Positions 18,514 to 37,099 are shown, counted from the stretch's first letter. The stretch is 64,000 bases of DNA from Oxalicibacterium flavum (GCF_014635065.1 NZ_BMCG01000003.1:1-64000), one strand, 5' to 3'. Notes: generated by a model from the sequence alone, not told the origin. Made by a program: numbers and translations.

Positions 18514-19218
18514 ATGGCCCGGCTTCCCCGACTCGTCGTTCCGCATCAGCCGCATCACGTGATCCAGCGTGGCGTCGACCAGCAGGTGATCTTCCACGAG
18601 ACGGCCGATCACCTGTTCTTCCTCGACTGCCTGCGCGTTGGTGCGCGCCAGTTCAAGGTGGCGATCCACGCCTACGTGCTGATGCCCAACCATCTGCATC
18701 TGCTGGTCACGCCGAGCGACGAGCAGGGGCTGGCACGCATGATGCAATGGGTCGGACGTCATTACGTGCCGTACTTCAACCAGAAATACCATCGCAGTGG
18801 CACCTTGTGGCAGGGAAGATACAGGGCAGCGGTGCTGGATGCCGAACGTTACCTGATGTTGTGCAGCCGGTACATCGATCTGAACCCGGTGCGGGCCGGT
18901 CTGGTGGCCCATGCGGGCGATTATCCGTGGTCCAGTTATCAGCACCATGTTGGTGCAAAACCGGATCCGCTGGTCACCGATCACACCATGTACTGGGCGC
19001 TCGGCAACACGCTGTTTGCGCGCGAGGCCGCCTACAAGAAACTGATCGACGACGGCCTAGACGAGAAGGAAGTCCGCCTGCTCAGCGAAACCACGCTGAA
19101 AGGATGGGCATTGGGCTCGGATCAGTTCAAGGACGGCCTCCAAAAGCAGGTCAAACGACGCGTTCAGCCATCCCGCCGCGGACGACCCGCGCGTGAGACG
19201 CTCGTGAAATCCCTCTAA
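18514..19218 (+). CDS. REP-associated tyrosine transposase (RAYT), Y1/IS200-like
   Basis: A 234-residue HUH endonuclease-type protein. Key motifs are HHVIQRG near the N terminus, the HUH metal motif in MPNHLHLLV, and the DLNPVRAGLV segment that is a hallmark of RAYT proteins; the catalytic Tyr lies in RYLMLCSRYIDLN. RAYTs cut and spread REP-type palindromes and are single-copy chromosomal genes. Matching repeats follow directly. The base of the terminator hairpin is only 16 nt upstream of the start. No terminal inverted repeats of an insertion sequence are evident. Confidence 0.92.
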   Translation: MARLPRLVVPHQPHHVIQRGVDQQVIFHETADHLFFLDCLRVGARQFKVAIHAYVLMPNHLHLLVTPSDEQGLARMMQWVGRHYVPYFNQKYHRSGTLWQGRYRAAVLDAERYLMLCSRYIDLNPVRAGLVAHAGDYPWSSYQHHVGAKPDPLVTDHTMYWALGNTLFAREAAYKKLIDDGLDEKEVRLLSETTLKGWALGSDQFKDGLQKQVKRRVQPSRRGRPARETLVKSL

Positions 19219-19262
19219 TAAGAATGGTTATCAAATGGACGATTTTTGCACGCCCGTAGTGC

Positions 19263-19330
19263 GTTTTACTCTGTCCCCTTAAAAAGATTTAGTAAAACAG
19301 TCGGAATTTAATTCGACTCTGACCCCTTTT
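19263..19330 (+). repeat. RAYT-associated repeats downstream of the transposase
   Basis: Two direct copies of ACTCTGWCCCCTT lie at 19268-19280 and 19316-19328, 48 bp apart. The first copy is enclosed by an 8-bp inverted repeat, GTTTTACT (19263-19270) and AGTAAAAC (19291-19298). This layout fits REP-like DNA serving the RAYT. A related copy lies at 46313-46326. Confidence 0.6.
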
Positions 19331-19337
19331 ATTCAGG

Positions 19338-19366
19338 TTGTAATCGACCTTGCGCTGCACTATTCT
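19338..19366 (+). promoter_or_regulatory. Candidate sigma-70 promoter of gltBD
   Basis: TTGTAA and TATTCT, each 4/6 to consensus, are separated by 17 bp, and the -10 ends 31 nt before the gltB start. The -35 lies 8 nt after the RAYT repeat. Confidence 0.5.
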
Positions 19367-19397
19367 TCAGGCTCGTTGAAAGCAGTGGAGAAGTGTT

Positions 19398-24092
<4,695 letters not shown>

Positions 24093-24188
24093 GGTGCGTT
24101 GAAAGCGCACGCTTGAAAGAACAGGGAAATGTCCACCACCTGGCCGATGCGGCCGGGTGAAACAAATGGTTTAGAAGGCGAGAGAAAC

Positions 24189-25652
<1,464 letters not shown>

Positions 25653-25960
25653 CCGTTAGGACGGCACATTGCCAAAGCGGCATGCATGGCAAAGCCGCTT
25701 CCGGTGGCTGCCGGAAGTGCCGGACAATGCGAGAAGCCTCCCCTTGGGAGGCTTTTCTTTTCGCGGAGAATGCGCGACATATCCAGAAATTCGATGGCGA
25801 AGCGCGAAATATCGCCATATCGAGGCGGATGCCTGCGTGCTAGTGTGCGACATGACAGGGTTGCCGTCGCCAGCCGTCTTGACAGGCTCGCAAGCGCGCC
25901 CCGAAGCAATTCTGTAATCTGCACTACAATAACGAGTTCACCCATTCCACCCAGACCATT
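25653..25960 (+). promoter_or_regulatory. Intergenic region between gltD and the mla operon
   Basis: About 308 bp. It contains the gltD terminator (listed separately). After it, a perfect TTGACA (25879-25884) and a TACAAT (25925-25930) are present but lie 40 bp apart, so they do not form one promoter. Nothing else is recognisable. Confidence 0.4.
25734..25762 (+). terminator. Rho-independent terminator after gltD
   Basis: A 9-bp stem (AAGCCTCCC with GGGAGGCTT) and CTT loop are followed by TTCTTTTC, about 80 nt after the gltD stop. Confidence 0.85.
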
Positions 25961-26785
25961 TTGTCGTCCGTGCCCACGCCTGTGTCCAACCTCGTAGAAA
26001 TCCGCGATCTGCACTTCGGTTATGGCGAACGCCAGATTCTGTCGGCGCTCGACATGGCTTTCCCGCGCGGGAAGGTGATCGCCGTCATGGGCGGCTCCGG
26101 GTCCGGCAAGACCACCATCCTGCGTCTGATCGGCGGGCAACTGGTGCCGCAGTCGGGTTCCGTCACGGTCGCCGGGCAGCCGGTGGATACGCGCGATACG
26201 CGCGCGCTGTATGCGCTGCGCCGCCGAATGGGCATGCTGTTCCAGCATGGCGCGCTGTTTACCGACATGTCGGTGTTCGAGAACGTCGCCTTTCCACTGC
26301 GCGAACACACCGACCTGCCGGAAGAGCTGATCCGCGACCTGGTGCTGATGAAGCTGCATGCGGTCGGCCTGCGCAATGCCGCACAGCTGCGGCCGTCCGA
26401 GATTTCCGGTGGCATGGCGCGTCGCGTCGCACTGGCGCGCGCGATCGCGCTCGATCCGGAACTGATCATGTACGACGAGCCGTTCGCCGGGCTCGACCCG
26501 ATCTCGATGGGCATGACCGCCAACCTGATCCGCAAGCTCAACGACGCGCTGGGTTCCACCTCGATCCTGGTCTCGCACGACGTGCACGAATCGTTCGCGA
26601 TCGCCGACTACGTCTATTTCCTGTCCAAGGGCACCATCGTCGCGCAGGGCACGCCGGCCGAGATGCGCACTTCGGACGATCCCTATGTGAAGCAGTTCGT
26701 CCACGCCGAACCCGACGGCCCGGTGCCTTTCCATTACCCGGGCCGCGATCTGGCGGACGACCTTGGCCTCGGAGGGCGCCCATGA
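25961..26785 (+). CDS. mlaF: Mla phospholipid transport ATPase MlaF
   Basis: A 274-residue ABC ATPase: Walker A GGSGSGKTT, a Q-loop in MLFQHGALFTD, signature ISGGMARR, Walker B LIMYDEPFAGLDP and the switch His in VSHDVHE. GGSGSGKTT plus SGGMARRVALARA (the Met-Ala variant) is typical of MlaF/Ttg2A. It powers phospholipid movement between outer and inner membranes. The start is unclear: a TTG at 25961 and GTGs at 25970 and 25982 are the only options, none with a clear Shine-Dalgarno site. It overlaps mlaE by ATGA. Confidence 0.93.
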   Translation: MSSVPTPVSNLVEIRDLHFGYGERQILSALDMAFPRGKVIAVMGGSGSGKTTILRLIGGQLVPQSGSVTVAGQPVDTRDTRALYALRRRMGMLFQHGALFTDMSVFENVAFPLREHTDLPEELIRDLVLMKLHAVGLRNAAQLRPSEISGGMARRVALARAIALDPELIMYDEPFAGLDPISMGMTANLIRKLNDALGSTSILVSHDVHESFAIADYVYFLSKGTIVAQGTPAEMRTSDDPYVKQFVHAEPDGPVPFHYPGRDLADDLGLGGRP

Positions 26786-27561
26786 TCGTGCGCGCCTTGA
26801 CGTGGCTGGGGCGCAGCGTGCGCGAGACGGTGGCCGACGTCGGCTTCGCCACGCGCACGTTTTTTGCGTTGGTTCTGGCATTCGGCAGCGCCTTCCGCCG
26901 TCCGCGCCTGGTCACGAGTCAGGTGCATTTCATCGGCAACTATTCACTGGTGCTGATCGGCGTGTCGGGCCTGTTCGTCGGTTTCGTGCTCGGCCTGCAG
27001 GGCTATTACACGCTGAACAAGTACGGTTCGGAACAGGCGCTGGGTCTGCTGGTGGCGCTGTCGCTGACGCGCGAGCTGGGGCCGGTGGTGACGGCGCTGC
27101 TGTTCGCCGGTCGCGCCGGCACCTCGCTGACGGCCGAGATCGGTCTGATGAAGGCTGGCGAGCAATTGTCGGCGATGGAGATGATGGCGGTCGATCCGCT
27201 GCGTCGCGTGCTGGCGCCGCGCTTCTGGGCCGGCGTGATTGCGATGCCGATCCTGGCTGCGATCTTCAGTGCGGTCGGCATCATCGGCGGTTACTTGGTC
27301 GGCGTGCAGATGATCGGTGTCGATGAGGGCGCGTTCTGGTCGCAGATGCAGGGCGGCGTCGATCTGTGGAACGATATTTTCAACGGCGTCATCAAGAGCG
27401 TGGTGTTCGGTTTCGCGGTGACGTTCGTGGCGCTGTACCAGGGTTATCAGGCGCAGCCGACGCCGGAAGGCGTGGCGCGCGCCACCACGCGCACGGTGGT
27501 GATGGCATCGCTGGCGGTGCTGGGACTGGATTTCCTGTTGACGGCATTGATGTTCAGCTAA
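26782..27561 (+). CDS. mlaE: Mla phospholipid transport permease MlaE
   Basis: A 259-residue inner-membrane permease with about five to six hydrophobic segments. The family motif ELGPVVTALLFAGRAGTSL (core LGPVVTALLFAGRAG) and the AEIGLMKAGEQLSAMEMM helix are intact. The ATG overlaps the mlaF stop and has GGAGG upstream inside mlaF. It forms the membrane core of MlaFEDB. Confidence 0.95.
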   Translation: MIVRALTWLGRSVRETVADVGFATRTFFALVLAFGSAFRRPRLVTSQVHFIGNYSLVLIGVSGLFVGFVLGLQGYYTLNKYGSEQALGLLVALSLTRELGPVVTALLFAGRAGTSLTAEIGLMKAGEQLSAMEMMAVDPLRRVLAPRFWAGVIAMPILAAIFSAVGIIGGYLVGVQMIGVDEGAFWSQMQGGVDLWNDIFNGVIKSVVFGFAVTFVALYQGYQAQPTPEGVARATTRTVVMASLAVLGLDFLLTALMFS

Positions 27562-27654
27562 AAGAAAGTCGGAGAGGGTGGCCGGACTCCTGTTGTTCAG
27601 GTGCAACGAAATGACGGGCCGGGATGCAATTTCCCCAATTTGAGGTATGAGCTT

Positions 27655-28128
27655 ATGCAACGAAAATCATTAGACTTGTGGGTCGGCCTGTTCGTGCTGC
27701 TGGGCGCGGCCGCGCTGCTGTTCCTGGCGATGAAGGCGGGCAATACGAGCTCGCTGTCGTTCCAGCCGACCTATTCGGTGGTCACGCGTTTCGACAACAT
27801 CGGCGGCCTCAAGCCGCGTGCGCCCGTCAAGAGTGCGGGCGTGGTGGTGGGACGCGTGGCCGACATCAGTTTCGACGACCAGACCTTCCAGGCCACGGTC
27901 ACACTGAATCTCGAAACGCGCTACCAGTTTCCGAAGGACACCTCGGCCAAGATCCTGACCTCGGGTCTGCTGGGTGAGCAGTACATCGGCCTCGAGGCCG
28001 GCGGCGACCCGGACAATCTTGCTTCGGGCGACAGAATCACCATGACACAATCGGCGATGGTGCTGGAGAACCTGATCAGTCAGTTCCTCTTCAGCAAGGC
28101 AGCCGAAGGGAAAGAAGACGATAAATGA
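27655..28128 (+). CDS. mlaD: Mla periplasmic lipid-binding protein MlaD (MCE domain)
   Basis: A 157-residue protein with one N-terminal membrane anchor (LWVGLFVLLGAAALLFLAM) and an MCE domain (about 40-120: FDNIGGLKPRAPVKSAGVVV). MlaD hexamers form the periplasmic lipid tunnel of the complex. The start at 27655 (MQRKSLDLW) is chosen by family N terminus and GAGG upstream. It overlaps mlaA by ATGA. Confidence 0.95.
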   Translation: MQRKSLDLWVGLFVLLGAAALLFLAMKAGNTSSLSFQPTYSVVTRFDNIGGLKPRAPVKSAGVVVGRVADISFDDQTFQATVTLNLETRYQFPKDTSAKILTSGLLGEQYIGLEAGGDPDNLASGDRITMTQSAMVLENLISQFLFSKAAEGKEDDK

Positions 28129-28859
28129 AAAATACCAGCAAAGCACTCCTGTTGACCGGCGCACTTCTCCTTGGCGGCTGCGCCAGCACCGGCGGCAACC
28201 AGACGCCGGGCGATCCGCTCGAAGGCTTCAACCGCTCGATGTTCGAGTTCAACGACACCGTCGACCGCGTGGCCCTGAAGCCGGTGGCGACCGCCTATCG
28301 CGATCACCTGCCGTCCTTCGTGCAGACTGCCGTCAGCAATTTCTTCGGCAACATCGGCGATGTCTGGATCATGGTCAACAACTTCCTGCAGGGCAAGGCC
28401 GAGAACGGCATGAGCGACCTGATGCGTGTGGCGGTCAACACCACCATGGGCTTCGGCGGCATTCTCGACATCGCCTCGGAAGCCGGTCTGCAGAAGCACA
28501 ACGAAGATTTCGGCCAGACGCTGGGCAAGTGGGGCGTGGCCTCGGGCCCGTACGTGGTGCTGCCGTTCTTCGGTCCGTCCACCGTGCGCGACACGGCCGG
28601 CCTGCCGGCAGACATCTACGGCAATCCGTGGACCTACGTGACGCCGGTCGATGTGCGCAACACGGGTGCGGTGATCCGTGTGGTCGATCAGCGCGCAACC
28701 CTGCTGGGTGCGACCAACCTGATGGAAGAAGCCGCGCTGGACCGCTATTCCTTCCTGCGTGACGCCTATCTGCAGCGCCGCCAGAGCCTGGTGTATGACG
28801 GCAATCCGCCGCCGGCGCCGCTGCCTGACTACGATCTCGACGACGACGACCAGCCCTGA
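28125..28859 (+). CDS. mlaA: Outer-membrane lipoprotein MlaA (VacJ)
   Basis: A 244-residue lipoprotein with lipobox LGGC (Cys near residue 19). The MlaA core reads DPLEGFNRSMFEFND and GPYVVLPFFGPSTVRDT. It extracts surface phospholipids from the outer membrane and passes them to MlaC. An acidic tail ends in DLDDDDQP. Its place between mlaD and mlaC is usual in betaproteobacteria, unlike E. coli where it is unlinked. Confidence 0.95.
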   Translation: MKNTSKALLLTGALLLGGCASTGGNQTPGDPLEGFNRSMFEFNDTVDRVALKPVATAYRDHLPSFVQTAVSNFFGNIGDVWIMVNNFLQGKAENGMSDLMRVAVNTTMGFGGILDIASEAGLQKHNEDFGQTLGKWGVASGPYVVLPFFGPSTVRDTAGLPADIYGNPWTYVTPVDVRNTGAVIRVVDQRATLLGATNLMEEAALDRYSFLRDAYLQRRQSLVYDGNPPPAPLPDYDLDDDDQP

Positions 28860-29017
28860 TGCCTGCGCGGCCGGAACATCTGGTTACAGTTCCGGCCTGA
28901 ACCTCGGCGGGACGCGGCAGTCGAATCGCTTGCAGGCAACATGCCGGCGGCGTTCGATGGCGTTCCAGGCGGTTCGCCCGCGGCTGCCGACCGCCACACA
29001 GACAGATTGGAGAATCA

Positions 29018-29689
29018 ATGAATCAATTCCTCAAGAAACTCGCCTTTTCGCTGGTCGCTTTTTCGTTCATGGGCGCGGCCGCCGCGCAGGAAGCGCCGGA
29101 TGCGCTGATCAAGCGTTTGAGCGAGGAAATCCTGGCAACCGCCAAGACCGACAAGCAGATCCAGTCGGGCAACCAGAGCCGTATCCAGCAGGTGGTGGAC
29201 CAGAAGATCCTGCCGCATGTCGATTTCCAGCGCACCACGGCGCTCGCAGTCGGCCGTGCCTGGCGCCAGGCCACGCCTGAGCAGAAAAGCCAGTTGACGG
29301 AAGAGTTCAAGAAGCTGCTGACCTATACCTATACCGGTGCCATCTCGCAGGTGACCGACCAGAAATTCGAATACCTGCCGTTCCGCGCCGCGCCTGACGA
29401 CAAGGATGTGGTCGTCAACACGCGCGTGGTGCAACCGCGCGGTGAGCCGGTGCAGCTCGGTTATCGGCTGATCAAGTCGGACAGCGGCTGGAAGATCTAT
29501 GACGTCAACGTGCTCGGCGCGTGGCTGATCGAAACCTACAAGGGCAGCTTCGCCACCGAGATCAACAAATCCGGCATCGACGGCCTGATCGCCTCGCTCA
29601 AGGATCGCAACCAGAAGCTGGCAAGCACCGTCGCCCGCACCGGCAAGGCAGTGGAATCGCCGGCCAAGGCCAACGAGGTTGCCAAGTAA
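29018..29689 (+). CDS. mlaC: Periplasmic phospholipid carrier MlaC
   Basis: A 223-residue secreted protein with a signal peptide cleaved near AAAAQ. The Ttg2D/MlaC domain spans most of the rest: KILPHVDFQRTTALAVG, ATPEQKSQLTEEFKKLL and SGWKIYDVNVLGAWLIETY are typical. It shuttles phospholipid between MlaA and MlaFEDB. The gap to mlaA is 158 nt, the largest in this operon. Confidence 0.94.
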   Translation: MNQFLKKLAFSLVAFSFMGAAAAQEAPDALIKRLSEEILATAKTDKQIQSGNQSRIQQVVDQKILPHVDFQRTTALAVGRAWRQATPEQKSQLTEEFKKLLTYTYTGAISQVTDQKFEYLPFRAAPDDKDVVVNTRVVQPRGEPVQLGYRLIKSDSGWKIYDVNVLGAWLIETYKGSFATEINKSGIDGLIASLKDRNQKLASTVARTGKAVESPAKANEVAK

Positions 29690-29691
29690 TC

Positions 29692-29979
29692 ATGTACCAG
29701 CCATCGACCTCGCTGACTTTCGCGAACGCGCGCCCGGCGCTTGAAGCCGGCCTGCGTGCCATTGCGCAGGGCGAGCGGGCGTTCGACTTTGGTGCCACCA
29801 CCACGGTGGATTCGTCCGCCGTGGCAGTGCTCCTGGCCTGGCAGCGTGCCGCGAAAGAGCGCGGCGGTTCGCTGGTGCTGCACAACCTGCCGGCCAACCT
29901 GGCCAGCCTGCTGTCGCTCTATGATGTTGCGCCGCTGCTCGAGACCGCGCCTGCGCGTGCCGATCTACCCCATCATTGA
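29692..29979 (+). CDS. mlaB: STAS domain protein MlaB
   Basis: A 95-residue STAS-domain protein, two nt after mlaC. The FDFGATTTVDSSAVAVLLAW segment is the usual STAS strand-loop-helix, with the Thr/Ser loop in place. MlaB binds and stabilises the MlaF ATPase. No signal peptide is present, as expected for a cytosolic partner. Confidence 0.9.
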   Translation: MYQPSTSLTFANARPALEAGLRAIAQGERAFDFGATTTVDSSAVAVLLAWQRAAKERGGSLVLHNLPANLASLLSLYDVAPLLETAPARADLPHH

Positions 29980-30139
29980 TCCCGCCTGAAGCATTCCCGA
30001 CGCGCATTGCCGCGTTATCCGATCCGGGCCGAATTGCCGGAATCTAATATAATCAAGGGTTTTCGTCATACAGTTCGCGCCATCGGCGCCGTTGGCGTTT
30101 TCCGCTTAGCTTATCCCGCATAGAGATCCCCTGGCCAAC

Positions 30140-31050
<911 letters not shown>

Positions 31051-31054
<4 letters not shown>

Positions 31055-31806
31055 CCGGTTTCGGCACCCTGTTCTACAAGGAATTGCTGCGCTTCTGGAA
31101 GGTGGCAACGCAGACCGTGGCGGCACCGGTGCTGACGGCGGTGCTCTACCTGCTGATCTTCGGCCACGTGCTGGAAGACCACGTGCAGGTCTATCCGGGC
31201 GTGAAATATACGGCCTTCCTGGTGCCGGGCCTGGTGATGATGAGCGTGCTGCAGAACGCCTTCGCCAATTCCTCGTCGTCGCTGATCCAGTCCAAGATCA
31301 CGGGCAATCTCGTGTTCGTGCTGCTGACGCCGCTGTCGCATTGGGAAATGTTCGGCGCCTACGTGCTGGCGGCCGCGGTGCGCGGGCTGGTGGTCGGCGC
31401 TGGCGTATTCCTCGTCACCGCCTGGTTTGCCGACATGTCCTTTGTCGCGCCGTGGTGGATCGTGATCTTTGCTGCGCTGGGCGCCGCGCTGCTCGGTACC
31501 ATGGGCCTGATCGCCGGCATCTGGGCCGAGAAGTTCGACCAGCTCGCCGCCTTCCAGAACTTCCTGATCATGCCGGCGACCTTCCTGTCCGGCGTATTCT
31601 ATTCGGTGCATTCGCTGCCGCCGTTCTGGCAGAGCGTGTCGCACCTGAATCCGTTCTTTTACATGATCGACGGTTTTCGTTACGGTTTCTTCGGCCAGTC
31701 CGACGTCGATCCGCTCGCGAGCTGTGCGGCGGTGACGTTCTTCCTGCTGTTGCTGGCGGGGATCGCCGTTTCGCTGCTGCGCAGCGGCTACAAGCTCCGG
31801 CATTGA
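31051..31806 (+). CDS. ABC-2 type transporter permease (YadH-like)
   Basis: A 251-residue integral membrane protein with six hydrophobic segments and the ABC-2 motif NFLIMPATFLSGVFYSVHSL (core FLSGVFYSV). Translation is coupled to the ATPase gene. It should form a homodimeric exporter with it. Substrate unknown. Confidence 0.91.
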
Positions 31807-31866
31807 GTCGCCGCTTATGAAGTCGTCGCTTTATCATTCACGCATGTTTTTAGAAAAGGCATAGCC

Positions 31867-32103
31867 ATGCTGCCCACACCAGAACTAGTCAAAAGCTATA
31901 TCGCCGCCGGCCTGAACTGCACGCATCTCGAAGTCGTCGGCGACGGCTCGCACTTCGAGGCCGTGATCGTGTCCGACACGTTTTCCGGCAAGCGCCTGAT
32001 CCAGCGCCATCAACTGGTCTATGCGGCGCTCGGCGACCGCATGAAGGCGGAAATCCACGCGCTGTCGATGAAGACGCTGACGCCGGAAGAGTTCCAGAAA
32101 TAA
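31867..32103 (+). CDS. BolA-family protein (IbaG-like)
   Basis: A 78-residue BolA protein: VKSYIAAGLNCTHLEVVGDG and the conserved RLIQRHQLVYAAL helix with its His. BolA proteins pair with monothiol glutaredoxins to bind [2Fe-2S] clusters; a monothiol glutaredoxin gene is also in this window (55303-55617). Placement before murA matches ibaG in E. coli. Confidence 0.92.
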   Translation: MLPTPELVKSYIAAGLNCTHLEVVGDGSHFEAVIVSDTFSGKRLIQRHQLVYAALGDRMKAEIHALSMKTLTPEEFQK

Positions 32104-34073
<1,970 letters not shown>

Positions 34074-34102
34074 CCTCATTCCACTATCCGAGCGAGAACA
34101 TC

Positions 34103-35428
34103 ATGACCATCAACATCAGAAGATTCGATTCCACCGATCCGGACTTCAAGGCGCAGCTGGCGGCCGTGCTGGCGTTCGAGGCGAGCGAGGACGAGGCGAT
34201 CGACCGCGCCGCGCTGCGCATCCTGGACGACGTAAAGAAGCGCGGCGATGCCGCCGTGCTCGACTACACGAAGCAGTTCGACCAGGTGGAAGCGGGCAGC
34301 ATGGCAGCGCTCGAGATCGGCCGTGCCGACCTGCAGGCGGCGCTCGACAGCCTGTCGCCGGCACGCCGCGCGGCCCTGCAGACCGCCGCCGACCGCGTGC
34401 GCGACTACCACGAGCGCCAGAAGAACGAGATCGGCTCCAGCGGCTTCACCTACACCGAGGCCGACGGCACCGTGCTGGGCCAGAAGGTCACGCCGCTGGA
34501 TCGCGTCGGCCTTTACGTGCCGGGCGGCAAGGCCGCCTATCCGTCGTCGGTGCTGATGAATGCGATTCCCGCCAAGGTCGCCGGCGTGCCCGAAGTCATC
34601 ATGGTGGTGCCGACGCCCGGCGGCGTGAAGAACGAACTGGTGCTGGCCGCTGCCGCCATGTCCGGCGTCGATCGCGTGTTCACCATCGGCGGCGCGCAGG
34701 CGGTCGGCGCGCTGGCCTACGGCACGGCGACGATCCCGCAGGTCGACAAGATCGTCGGTCCCGGCAACGCCTACGTGGCCGCCGCCAAGCGCCGCGTGTT
34801 CGGCACGGTCGGCATCGACATGATTGCCGGCCCGTCGGAAATCCTCGTCGTCTGCGACGGCACCACCGATCCCGACTGGATCGCGATGGACCTGTTCTCG
34901 CAGGCAGAGCACGACGAACTCGCGCAGTCGATCCTGGTGTGCCCGGATGCCGCCTACCTCGACAAGGTCGCGGAAAGCGTCAACCGCCAGCTTGAGAGCA
35001 TGCCGCGCAAGGACACCATCACCACCTCGCTGACCAATCGCGGCGCGCTGGTCAAGGTGCGCGACATGGACGAGGCGTGCGAGATCGCCAATCTGATCGC
35101 GGCCGAACACCTGGAAATCTCGGCCGAGAATCCGCAGCAGTGGGCCGACAAGATCCGCCACGCCGGCGCCATGTTCCTCGGTCGCTTCTCGTCCGAATCG
35201 CTGGGCGACTACTGTGCCGGCCCCAACCACGTGCTGCCGACCTCGCGCACCGCGCGCTTCTCGTCACCGCTGGGCGTCTATGACTTCCAGAAGCGCTCGA
35301 GCATCCTGATGGTCAGCGAAGGCGGCGCGCAGACGCTGGGCAAGGTCGCCGCCGAGCTCGCCTACGGCGAAGGCCTGCAGGCGCACGCGCGCTCGGCCGA
35401 GTATCGACTGAAACCCGGTCTCCAGTAA
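34103..35428 (+). CDS. hisD: Histidinol dehydrogenase
   Basis: A 441-residue enzyme with the expected [18 protein letters not shown] and [14 protein letters not shown] segments, the latter holding zinc and catalytic residues, and the [20 protein letters not shown] region (core GPNHVLPT). It makes the last two oxidations of histidine synthesis. The start follows GCGAGAA. The stop codon abuts the methyltransferase gene. Confidence 0.97.
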   Translation: MTINIRRFDSTDPDFKAQLAAVLAFEASEDEAIDRAALRILDDVKKRGDAAVLDYTKQFDQVEAGSMAALEIGRADLQAALDSLSPARRAALQTAADRVRDYHERQKNEIGSSGFTYTEADGTVLGQKVTPLDRVGLYVPGGKAAYPSSVLMNAIPAKVAGVPEVIMVVPTPGGVKNELVLAAAAMSGVDRVFTIGGAQAVGALAYGTATIPQVDKIVGPGNAYVAAAKRRVFGTVGIDMIAGPSEILVVCDGTTDPDWIAMDLFSQAEHDELAQSILVCPDAAYLDKVAESVNRQLESMPRKDTITTSLTNRGALVKVRDMDEACEIANLIAAEHLEISAENPQQWADKIRHAGAMFLGRFSSESLGDYCAGPNHVLPTSRTARFSSPLGVYDFQKRSSILMVSEGGAQTLGKVAAELAYGEGLQAHARSAEYRLKPGLQ

Positions 35429-35448
35429 TGCCGCGCGCGGGAGCCGCG

Positions 35449-36237
35449 ATGGACGAGTGGCGCAACCGCATCTTCTGCGAGGATGCGCTGGACGGCCTCG
35501 CGCGGATTCCCGCCGCCTCGGTCGATCTGATCATTGCCGATCCGCCCTACGGCCTCGGCAAGGATTACGGCAACGATTCCGACAAGCTCGCGGCCGATGC
35601 CTATCTGCAGTGGATGGAGCAGTGGATCGACCTCGCGCTGCCCACGCTCAAGCCCAGCGGCAGCCTCTACATCTTCCTGACCTGGCGCTACTCGCCCGAG
35701 ATCTTCGTCATGCTGAAGAAGCGCATGACCATGATCAACGAGATCGTCTGGGATCGCCGCGTGCCGTCCATGGGCGGCAGCGTGCGGCGCTTTTCTTCGG
35801 TGCACGACACCATCGGCCTGTTCGTGAAGGCCAGGGATTACTACTTCGACCTCGACGCCGTGCGCGTGCCCTACGACGCCGAAACCAAGAAGGCACGCTC
35901 GCGCTCGATCTTCGTCGGCGCCAAGTGGCTGGAGATGGGATACAACCCGAAGGATGTCTGGAGCGTGTCGCGCCTGCACCGCGAACACCGCGAGCGCGCC
36001 GATCATCCGACCCAGAAGCCGCTGGAAATCGTCGAACGCATGATCAAGGCTTCGTGTCCGCCGGGCGGCGTGGTGCTCGACCCGTTCATGGGCAGCGGCA
36101 CGACGGCGGTGGCAGCGGTGCGTTGCGGCCGGCAATACACCGGGTTCGAACTGAATCCCGATTACTGCGCATTGATCGCCAGCCGCCTGCAGGCGTTGCA
36201 ATCCGCTGCCGGAGAAGCGGTGCTGCAGGATGGCTGA
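35449..36237 (+). CDS. Site-specific DNA methyltransferase, beta-type (adenine N6 or cytosine N4)
   Basis: A 262-residue solitary methyltransferase. The catalytic motif IV is DPPYG at residues 31-35, and SAM motif I is DPFMGSGTT near 211-219, the beta order. KARDYYFDLDAVRVPY and ADHPTQKPLEIVERMI are typical of this class. I chose ATG 35449 because GGGAG lies 5 nt before it; ATG 35428, which overlaps the hisD stop as TAATG, would add 7 residues. No restriction gene is adjacent. A similar orphan enzyme sits beside his genes in Burkholderia, where a GTWWAC specificity is reported; specificity here is inference. Confidence 0.9.
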   Translation: MDEWRNRIFCEDALDGLARIPAASVDLIIADPPYGLGKDYGNDSDKLAADAYLQWMEQWIDLALPTLKPSGSLYIFLTWRYSPEIFVMLKKRMTMINEIVWDRRVPSMGGSVRRFSSVHDTIGLFVKARDYYFDLDAVRVPYDAETKKARSRSIFVGAKWLEMGYNPKDVWSVSRLHREHRERADHPTQKPLEIVERMIKASCPPGGVVLDPFMGSGTTAVAAVRCGRQYTGFELNPDYCALIASRLQALQSAAGEAVLQDG

Positions 36238-36456
36238 TTGCCCGTAGTCCCTTCTCTTTCGGTGCGTGCGTACTCCCGGTGTGCGCAATCCGATGCAAAT
36301 TTGCAATGAACTACCGTTTCGGACGCTGGAACGCAAAGTGCTTGCTCAAATTTTGGGTAGAATGCGAAGAGTGCAGGTAAATTAGTGCATTGCAACAGGA
36401 CACGCGTTCTTTTGTTCTGATTCATCGATCATCGTTTCCATAGTTTTTCACCTCTC

Positions 36457-37053
36457 ATGTCCACGCCACGCACCGCCGAAGTCACGCGCAACACCAACGA
36501 AACGCAGATCAGCGTTGCCATCAATCTCGACGGCACCGGCCGCCAGATCCTGGATACCGGCGTGCCCTTCCTCGACCACATGCTGGACCAGATCGCGCGT
36601 CACGGCCTGATCGACCTCGAAATCCACGCCAAGGGCGACCTGCATATCGACGCCCACCACACGGTGGAAGACGTCGGCATCACGCTCGGCCAGGCATTTG
36701 CCAAGGCGATCGGCGACAAGAAGGGCATCCGCCGCTACGGCCATGCCTACGTGCCGCTGGACGAGGCGCTGTCGCGCGTGGTCATCGATTTCTCGGGTCG
36801 TCCGGGCTTGGAATTCCATGTGCCGTTCACGCGCTCCATGATCGGCGCCTTCGACGTCGATCTGACCAGCGAGTTTTTTCACGGCTTCGTCAATCATGCG
36901 CTCGTCACATTGCACGTGGATAATCTGCGCGGCGTCAATGCGCACCATCAGTGCGAAACCGTGTTCAAGGCATTCGGCCGCGCGCTGCGCATGGCGATCG
37001 AACTCGATCCGCGTGCCGCCGGCACCATTCCTTCGACCAAGGGCAGCCTGTAA
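36457..37053 (+). CDS. hisB: Imidazoleglycerol-phosphate dehydratase
   Basis: A 198-residue single-domain HisB with the Mn-binding histidine motifs HHTVEDVG and [14 protein letters not shown]. It lacks the N-terminal histidinol-phosphatase domain of the enterobacterial fusion. A 219-bp gap separates it from the methyltransferase gene, so a separate promoter is possible, though none is convincing. hisC, which often lies here in relatives, is absent. Confidence 0.97.
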   Translation: MSTPRTAEVTRNTNETQISVAINLDGTGRQILDTGVPFLDHMLDQIARHGLIDLEIHAKGDLHIDAHHTVEDVGITLGQAFAKAIGDKKGIRRYGHAYVPLDEALSRVVIDFSGRPGLEFHVPFTRSMIGAFDVDLTSEFFHGFVNHALVTLHVDNLRGVNAHHQCETVFKAFGRALRMAIELDPRAAGTIPSTKGSL

Positions 37054-37099
37054 TTCGATGGCGCGTTCCGTTTCAAACATGGAAGTCTGAAGCACCGGT

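Noticed and set aside
25879-25930. TTGACA and TACAAT before mlaF as a sigma-70 promoter
   Set aside because: They are 40 bp apart instead of about 17.
36342-36363. TTGCTC and TAGAAT before hisB as a promoter
   Set aside because: Only 10 bp separate them; no suitable -35 lies at the right distance from TAGAAT.
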